NCBI GenBank assembly: GCA_033794685.1 | Contig: JARAYZ010000003.1 | Direction: 5' to 3' (one strand) | Length of the DNA: 64,000 nt | Origin: Lentzea sp033794685 | Lineage (GTDB): Bacteria; Actinomycetota; Actinomycetes; Mycobacteriales; Pseudonocardiaceae | Shown: one piece after another, positions 58,744 to 64,000 of the stretch | Numbering within the stretch: the stretch's first letter is position 1 | Layout of the letters: each line of letters begins with the position of its first letter | The notes under the pieces: generated by a model | Database searches by the model: none | Told to the model about the DNA's origin: nothing | What the model saw: the letters and a program-made list of their open reading frames with translations, nothing else | Made by a program: the position numbers and the translations under genes

Positions 58744-61335
58744 CTAGATCAGGCCTAGTCGCCGTGCCGCCAGCACGGCGTCACGGCGCTGGTTCACGCC
58801 CAGTTTGCGGTAGATGCCGCGCAGGTGCGTCTTCACCGTGTTGACCGACACGAACAGCGAGTCCGCGATCTCCTCGGCCGTGCGCATGGACGGCAGTTCG
58901 AGCAGCAGGTCGCGTTCGCGGCTGGTCAGCACGTCCGTGGACGCGGTCGACGCGGCGGGCAGCGCCGTCATCGTTGTCGTCGCGAACGGTTCGAGCCTGC
59001 CGAAGCGGCCGGCGCCTCTCGCCAGCAGGTCTCGCACGGGCTTGCCGGCGTTGTGGAACGGGCGTAGGGCGCCGACGGGTTCGGCGGCGGCCAGGGCTCG
59101 CGTGACGGCCTCGTGCGCGCGCCTCTGGTCACCGGCGCGGTCGACGAGCGTGGCCTCCAGCAGCCAGCCGTCGACGACGGTCGGTGCCGCGAGCGCGGGC
59201 AGTTCGCCGGAGAGCAGTGGTTCGACGATCTTGCGCGCCTGGGACGCGCGGGCGTGGTGGGTGTGCACGACCGCGCGCAGCACGGCCTGTTCGCCGCACG
59301 GGCCGAACATCGCCTCCACCTGTTCGGGCATCGCGGCCGCCCACTGCTCGTCCCCCGACCGCAACGCGATCCGCTGCACGGCCAGGGCGATGTGGGCGAT
59401 GACCGGCGGCGTCACCTGCCGTCCGGCCACGTCCTGCCACTGCGCGCGAACCCGGCCGATCACCGCGCGGGGATCGCGGGCCGCCGGGAACGACACAGCG
59501 GCGTCCAAAGTGGACACGGCCAGTGCGGTGGCGGGGTCCCGGCCCCCGTCCAGCGCTCGCACCGCGCGATCGGTGAACTCCACCGCACGGGCGTCGTCGA
59601 GCCGCAGGTAGGCGTGCACGCCGAGGACCGTGTGGGCGAGCGTGCAGACGGAGTGCGTCTGCCAGCCCTTCTCCTCGGCGAACGCCAGCGCCTCGCCCGC
59701 CTGTCTGGCCGCGGCCAGGATGTCGCCGGACGCGCTGGTCAGTGCGGCCAGGTGGACCTGGCAGTCCAGTGTCGCGTAGTCGAACCGCTCCTGGCGCGCG
59801 ATCGCCGCCGCCCGCACCAGGTCCCGCTCGGCCGCCGGGTGGTCGCCGCACAACAACGCCGCGACACCGCTGCTCATCAACGCGGCCACCTCCGCATCGG
59901 TGCCGCCACGCCCCGCCGCCGTGCGTGCCATCACCTGTGAGGCCTCACCGAGCCGTGCGTCGAACCGGCCGCGGTGCAGCAACGCGGTCGCGTGCAACAC
60001 CCGCACCCGTTCCTGCCGCGGTCCGAGCGGTCCGCCGCCGATGCCGGTGAGCACGCGGTCCGCCGCCGCGACGTCACCGGCGTCCATCGCGACCAGTGCG
60101 GCCACGACTCCCACCTGGGGCTTGGCCAGCACGTGGCCCGGCACCGCGTCGAACACGTCCCGCAGCCGCCCGCTGCCCTCCCGCAGCACCTCGGGCAGCA
60201 CCGAGTGTTCGACGATCTCGGCTGTCAGCTGGTCGTCACCCGCGCGCAACGCGTGCCGCAGCGCCACCGCGGGATCGTTGTTGCGGTGGTGCCACTGTGC
60301 CGCCGTCTGGTGCAACGCCGTCTCGTCCGCCGGTCTGGACCGCCGCAGTTCGGCTGTCAGGTGCGCCCGCAGCACGGGGTGGCAGCGGTACCACTCGGGC
60401 GCCGCGTCGAGCCTGCTGACGAACGAGTTCGTGCGTTCCAGCGCGTCGAGCACGACGCCGGGGCTGTCGTGCCGGGTGAGCTCACCGGCCAGTTCTGCGC
60501 TGACGGTGTCGCACAGGCTGGTCGCCACCAGCAGGTCCAGCACCCGTTGCGGATGACGCGCGAGCACCTCCTCGCCGAGGTAGCGGCTCACGACCTGGTC
60601 CAGTCCCGCGAACATGAGCAGGTCGTCCGGTCTCGCCGAGGTCGTCGCCAGCCGCATCACCGCGAACCGCAGCCCGCCGATCCACCCTTCGGTCCGTCTC
60701 AGCAGCAGTGCGACGTCGTCGGGTGACAGGTCGAGTCCGTGCAGGGCGAGCAACGCCTCGGTTTCGGCCCGGGTGAAGGGGAACTCCTGCGGCTGGACCT
60801 CGCGCAACCGCCCTTCGAGGTGCAGGCGGGCGAGGTGCAGCGGCGGGAGGAACCGGCCCAGCAGCACGAGCCGCAACCGGTCCGGTGGCTGGCGGGTGAG
60901 GAGGCCGATGCTCAAGAGCGCGTCCGGATCGCGGATCTCGTGCACGTTGTCGAGCACCAGGCACACCGGGGCGGGGGCCTGGTCGATCGCGGCGACGACC
61001 GCCGAGGAGAAACCCGGTTCCTCCAACGGGATCGCACCGGTGAGGGCGAGAGCGTCTCGGATGGCGGCCCGCAGCCGCGCTGGCGTGTCGTCGTGCTCGT
61101 CGAGCGTCAGCCACACCACCCGGTCCTCGCGACGGCGCGCCCACTCGGCGAGCAGGGTGGTCTTGCCGCAGCCGGCCGGTCCGGTGACCACCGTGACCGG
61201 CGCCGACGCCACCTGTTCGTCCACTGTGGATAGAAGCCGTGCGCGCGGAACGACCGGTGTCGCCGCGGTGGGTACGCGCAGCTTCGCCTGGCTGGTCTCG
61301 GGACTGGAAGGATCACACTCCGAACTGTCGGACAT
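58744..61335 (-). CDS. MalT-type (LAL) LuxR regulator
   Basis: An 863-residue ATP-dependent transcription activator. Walker A TGPAGCGKT is at 51-59 and Walker B VCLVLDNVHEI at about 128. A long helical TPR-like region follows, and the last 65 residues form a LuxR HTH (LTSRERDLLLELPSMRTAEEIADSLFVSVNTVKTHLRGIYRKLGV). It resembles MalT/LAL family members that sense sugars or control secondary metabolism. The ATG at 61335 follows GGGAG by ten nt and is preferred over 61407. It is convergent with the GH105 gene. Confidence 0.9.
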   Translation of the reverse strand: MSDSSECDPSSPETSQAKLRVPTAATPVVPRARLLSTVDEQVASAPVTVVTGPAGCGKTTLLAEWARRREDRVVWLTLDEHDDTPARLRAAIRDALALTGAIPLEEPGFSSAVVAAIDQAPAPVCLVLDNVHEIRDPDALLSIGLLTRQPPDRLRLVLLGRFLPPLHLARLHLEGRLREVQPQEFPFTRAETEALLALHGLDLSPDDVALLLRRTEGWIGGLRFAVMRLATTSARPDDLLMFAGLDQVVSRYLGEEVLARHPQRVLDLLVATSLCDTVSAELAGELTRHDSPGVVLDALERTNSFVSRLDAAPEWYRCHPVLRAHLTAELRRSRPADETALHQTAAQWHHRNNDPAVALRHALRAGDDQLTAEIVEHSVLPEVLREGSGRLRDVFDAVPGHVLAKPQVGVVAALVAMDAGDVAAADRVLTGIGGGPLGPRQERVRVLHATALLHRGRFDARLGEASQVMARTAAGRGGTDAEVAALMSSGVAALLCGDHPAAERDLVRAAAIARQERFDYATLDCQVHLAALTSASGDILAAARQAGEALAFAEEKGWQTHSVCTLAHTVLGVHAYLRLDDARAVEFTDRAVRALDGGRDPATALAVSTLDAAVSFPAARDPRAVIGRVRAQWQDVAGRQVTPPVIAHIALAVQRIALRSGDEQWAAAMPEQVEAMFGPCGEQAVLRAVVHTHHARASQARKIVEPLLSGELPALAAPTVVDGWLLEATLVDRAGDQRRAHEAVTRALAAAEPVGALRPFHNAGKPVRDLLARGAGRFGRLEPFATTTMTALPAASTASTDVLTSRERDLLLELPSMRTAEEIADSLFVSVNTVKTHLRGIYRKLGVNQRRDAVLAARRLGLI

Positions 61336-61390
61336 TGTGCTTTGTCTCCCAATGGTTTCAGGCAGATCATGATCACGTGATCGAACCGCA

Positions 61391-61615
61391 TCACGATGTG
61401 GGCGCACATCCGGACTCCCCGCCGGGAAGGGAGATCAGCACCAGGCCCCGGCCCAGCACACCCGCGAGCCGCCCCGCGAGCGACAGCGTCGCGAGCGTGT
61501 CGGTGGTGCTGGGTGGTGTGCAGTCGTCGTCGCCGGCGGTGACGACGACGGCGAGGAACACGGCCATGGCGAACACGATGCGACGGGAACGGGAACGGTC
61601 AGGTCGACGGCTCAA
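61391..61615 (-). CDS. Small secreted or membrane-anchored peptide, TTG start
   Basis: A 74-residue protein I do not recognise. A basic N terminus (SRRPDRSRSRR) and hydrophobic segment IVFAMAVFLAVVVTAG look like a signal or anchor. The rest is short, Thr/Leu/Gly-rich, and has two Cys (DDDCTPP and SGCAPTS) that could form a disulfide. The TTG at 61615 has a near-perfect GGAGGTGA nine nt upstream, the main reason to accept it. Third positions are G/C-rich as in real genes. It lies 55 nt before the MalT-type gene. Confidence 0.5.
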   Translation of the reverse strand: MSRRPDRSRSRRIVFAMAVFLAVVVTAGDDDCTPPSTTDTLATLSLAGRLAGVLGRGLVLISLPGGESGCAPTS

Positions 61616-61761
61616 GATCGGTCACCTCCGCCACCGACGCTGCTCGCCCGCACCCGTGCGCGGCCTCCTCCTCGCAGGGCGGTAGCGGTGCGGGGCGGAG
61701 GAGGGGGTTCACCTTCGCCGGGTGAAGCAGCGGACAGCGCCGCGCGAAGAACCTTTGCCCC

Positions 61762-62763
61762 ATGAGCCATCGACTCGCTTTGCGCGACCTCCTCGACGTC
61801 GTCCGGCCCTCCCGGCCCGTCGCGTCGGTATATCTGGGATCGAGCCCCCTGCGGGCGTGGCGGGCGCGCTGGCACCGCCTGGCCGACCAGTTGCACAGCG
61901 ACGGCGCGGACGCCGAGGTCGTCGAGGTGATCGGCGAGGTGTTGCGGCGCGCCAGGTCCACCTACCCGTCCGCCGACACGCTCGTGGCGTTCGCGGGCAA
62001 GGAACTTCCGCCTCGTGTTTTCCACACGCCCGGTCTGCGCCACCTGGACCTCGCCTGGTTCAGCTCCCCGGCCCACGTCCTGCCGCTGCTCGCCTGGCTG
62101 CAGGAACGCCCGCCGCGCGTCGCCGTGACCGCCGGGCACTGCTGCGCGGAACTGGTGTCCGGCGACGAACGCGTGTCGATGAACTACCCGGCGGAGGAGT
62201 GGCTCGCGGGTGTGCGGGCCGCCGCCGCGGCGTGCGCGGAGATGCTGGTGCGCCAGGAGTCCAGGCTGCTCGTGGTCGCGGGGGAGGACGAGGTGGTGGG
62301 CGCGTTGTGGGAGGCGCTGCCCGCCGCCGTCCGTCGCGACGTCGTCGTCCGCTGGACCGGGCGCGACCTCACGCCGAGCCGCGTCGCCGCCGAGATCCGC
62401 GCGGCCTCGCGCTCGTGGACCGAGGGCGTGCTGGCGGACTTCAACGAGCGTGGCCGCGCCCGCGGTCTCGCCGTGGAGGGCAACGACAACACCCTCGACG
62501 CGATCGCCGCGGGCCGCCTCGACGACCTCCTGATCGCGTGCCCGGAGGACGTCAAGGCCACCGCCTGGTACGGCGCCGCCCCCACCGACGTCTCGCGCGG
62601 GTGGTCACCGGCCCGGCGCTGCGGCCTGCTCGCGGACGTGGCCATCCGCGCCGCACTGCTCAGCGGTGCGGCGGTGCACGTGGTGCACGCCGCCAGCCCG
62701 TCCGCTCCCTACGAGGGCATCGGCGGCATGTGCCGCGTGCCGCTGGGCCTGGTGCGCTCATGA
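61762..62763 (+). CDS. baeRF-type (Rv2629-like) release-factor homologue
   Basis: A 333-residue cytoplasmic protein resembling mycobacterial Rv2629, a member of the bacterial archaeo-eukaryotic release factor family (baeRF). The N-terminal part (ASVYLGSSPLRAWRARW) and the C-terminal half with DDLLIACPEDVK and GGMCRVPLG are similar to that family; an RNase H-like middle domain is likely. Members are thought to act on stalled ribosomes or hibernation, but this is not proven. It overlaps the next gene by ATGA. No strong ribosome site precedes it. Confidence 0.75.
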   Translation: MSHRLALRDLLDVVRPSRPVASVYLGSSPLRAWRARWHRLADQLHSDGADAEVVEVIGEVLRRARSTYPSADTLVAFAGKELPPRVFHTPGLRHLDLAWFSSPAHVLPLLAWLQERPPRVAVTAGHCCAELVSGDERVSMNYPAEEWLAGVRAAAAACAEMLVRQESRLLVVAGEDEVVGALWEALPAAVRRDVVVRWTGRDLTPSRVAAEIRAASRSWTEGVLADFNERGRARGLAVEGNDNTLDAIAAGRLDDLLIACPEDVKATAWYGAAPTDVSRGWSPARRCGLLADVAIRAALLSGAAVHVVHAASPSAPYEGIGGMCRVPLGLVRS

Positions 62764-63467
62764 CCGCCGCCGAACTCGTACCGCTGCGCACCGACTTCGA
62801 CGTCGCCTGGCTGGGCTACCGCCGCGACCAGGTCCAGCACTTCGTCGGGGAGACCGAACGCGACCTCGACCTGATCTGCGCCGACCGCGACGCCGCCGAG
62901 GCCAGGGCCACGTCGCTGGCCCGCACCCTGGAGGCGCTGCGCGAGGAGAACCGCGCGCTGCACGACCGCGTCAACCGGCTGTGCCGGCAACCGCTCTCAC
63001 CCGAGTCGGTGGGAGAACGCCTCCGCCACGCCGTCGACACCGCGCTCGCCGAGGCCACCGCCATCACCGAACGGGCGAGCGCCATCGAGGGGCACGTCCT
63101 CGCCTGCGCCCAGCAGACCCACGCCGAGCACCGCGACCTGCTGGCGACCACGCGCGAACGGATGACCCGGCTGGTCCACGAGGGCGAGACGCGCCGCCGC
63201 GCGTTGGACGAAGCGGCCGCCCGGCACCGCGCGCAGGTGGCGGAGGACTTCGAGATGGCGCTCGCGTTGCGGCGCAAGGAGAGCCTGCACGAGGCACGGC
63301 TGGTCGAGGAAGGCGCGCGGCAGCGGGCCGCGAAGGTGGTGAGGGACGCGGAACGGCAGGTCGAGGTGCTGCTGGAGCACCGGGACCGGGTGGCGGACGT
63401 GCTGCGGGTGGTGCACGCGCTGCTGGGTCAGGCGGCCGGGCACCTGCGGGCGCGGGAGGGCGTGTGA
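62760..63467 (+). CDS. DivIVA/Wag31-like coiled-coil protein
   Basis: A 235-residue protein. The N terminus (LRTDFDVAWLGYRRDQVQHFV) resembles the DivIVA membrane-binding motif, followed by heptad-rich coiled coil through the rest (ADRDAAEARATSLARTLEAL, ERQVEVLLEHRDRVADVL). Relatives mark poles or organise the septum. It is coupled by ATGA to the baeRF gene. Its last nine codons and stop (GHLRAREGV) are repeated downstream in a 54-bp tandem array. Confidence 0.82.
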   Translation: MTAAELVPLRTDFDVAWLGYRRDQVQHFVGETERDLDLICADRDAAEARATSLARTLEALREENRALHDRVNRLCRQPLSPESVGERLRHAVDTALAEATAITERASAIEGHVLACAQQTHAEHRDLLATTRERMTRLVHEGETRRRALDEAAARHRAQVAEDFEMALALRRKESLHEARLVEEGARQRAAKVVRDAERQVEVLLEHRDRVADVLRVVHALLGQAAGHLRAREGV

Positions 63468-63637
63468 CGGGGGCTACCGGGTCTTGCGGGCGGGCACCTG
63501 TGGGCGCGGGAGGGCGTGTGACGGGGGCTACCGGGTCTTGCGGGCGGGCACCTGTGGACGCGGGAGGGCGTGTGACAGGGGCTGCTGGGCCGGGCGGCCG
63601 GGCACCTGCGGGCGCGGGAGGGCGTGTGACGGGGGCC
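63431..63637. repeat. 54-bp tandem repeat containing the DivIVA-like stop codon
   Basis: GGGCACCTG recurs at 63438, 63492, 63546 and 63600, exactly 54 bp apart. Each unit carries the codons for GHLRAREGV-stop or a variant, so only the first copy is translated. The second and third copies are nearly identical. Confidence 0.85.
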
Positions 63638-63660
63638 GCCGCGCGGGGAAGCAGGCCGGC

Positions 63661-64000
63661 GTGAAGATCCTCCCCCTGGCGCTGGCCCAGTTCATCGCGA
63701 GCTACGCGGCCACCAACATGAACGTCGCCATCAGCACCATCGCCGACGACCTCGGCACCACGATCACCGGCGTCCAGACCACGATCACCCTCTTCACCCT
63801 CGTGATGGCCGCGCTGATGGTGCCGGGCAGCAAGCTCACCGACCTCTGGGGACGCCGCCGGTGCTTCGTGCTGGGCCTCTCGATCTACGGCACGGGGGCG
63901 CTGCTCGCCGCGCTCGCCCCCGGCCCCGGCCTGCTGCTCGTCGGCTACGCGCTGCTCGAGGGCATCGGCTCGGCGTTGATGATCCCGCCGATCTACATCC
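63661..64000 (+). CDS. MFS transporter, 3'-truncated by window edge
   Basis: The start of a membrane transporter open to the window end (about 113 residues visible). The GTG at 63661 begins VKILPLALAQFIASYAATNMNVAISTIADDLG. Motif A is GSKLTDLWGRRRCF after the second membrane segment, and LLEGIGSALMIPP is similar to motif C/B regions of DHA2-type exporters. It directly follows the 54-bp repeat. The substrate is unknown. Confidence 0.85.
   Translation, partial: MKILPLALAQFIASYAATNMNVAISTIADDLGTTITGVQTTITLFTLVMAALMVPGSKLTDLWGRRRCFVLGLSIYGTGALLAALAPGPGLLLVGYALLEGIGSALMIPPIYI

Noticed and set aside
63431..63637. A possible CRISPR array
   Set aside because: The 54-bp units are contiguous with no unique spacers and no cas genes are present.

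Overview
The window is high-GC DNA from a Gram-positive actinomycete. The evidence is G/C at nearly every third codon position, frequent GTG starts and ATGA/GTGA gene overlaps, CebR-type cellobiose operators, an F420-type (LLM) oxidoreductase, a DivIVA-like coiled coil and an Rv2629-type release-factor homologue. A Pseudonocardiaceae-like saprophyte (Saccharothrix, Lentzea or Actinosynnema style) fits best; this is an inference from gene content. No rRNA, tRNA, CRISPR array or transposase gene was seen.

1-15.2 kb: hemicellulose and arabinan island. Secreted GH62 (5'-truncated), GH27 plus ricin-type lectin, and CBM2-GH43 enzymes lie on the plus strand. A minus-strand unit carries a monosaccharide ABC importer (binding protein, double ATPase, permease), a secreted two-domain GH43 enzyme and an aldose 1-epimerase. 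Together they would cut arabinose and galactose side chains, import the sugars and equilibrate their anomers. Between them sit an orphan adenylation-domain gene with a damaged P-loop, coupled by GTGA to a 70-residue sigma region 4 protein, and a His/Cys-rich metallothionein-like gene.

15.4-31.7 kb: cellulose island. Two GH9 cellulases, a CBM2-GH5 cellulase and a ceb-type operon (binding protein, two permeases, GH1 beta-glucosidase) are tied together by palindromes matching the CebR operator TGGGAGCGCTCCCA. At three genes the box lies a constant 31-35 nt before the start codon. Two very similar 340-residue LacI/CebR paralogues bracket the ceb operon. A TetR/FMN-reductase pair and a small unknown gene are inserted.

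31.7-44.2 kb: an esterase, a PucR-like regulator with a GNAT enzyme, a TetR/MFS efflux pair with a clear operator, a Tat-exported alpha/beta hydrolase, a GNAT enzyme, NAD kinase, then a tightly coupled cassette of VanX-type dipeptidase, alanine/serine racemase-fold protein, D-Ala-D-X ligase and acyltransferase-3 membrane protein. This cassette resembles a vancomycin-resistance module in which VanT is split into two proteins. A GH5 enzyme is convergent with it.

44.4-64 kb: a very large HTH-STAND NTPase-TM-WD40 protein, a YgeX/YgeY-like ammonia-lyase and M20 peptidase pair, LysR with an LLM oxidoreductase and hydrolase, an unrecognised 361-residue protein, an NAD+-dependent DNA ligase, a 1.3 kb non-coding tract with two kinds of repeat (including three copies of an element whose hairpin covaries), a GH105 enzyme, a MalT-type LuxR regulator, a small secreted peptide, a baeRF-type protein with a DivIVA-like partner, and the start of an MFS transporter cut by the window edge.
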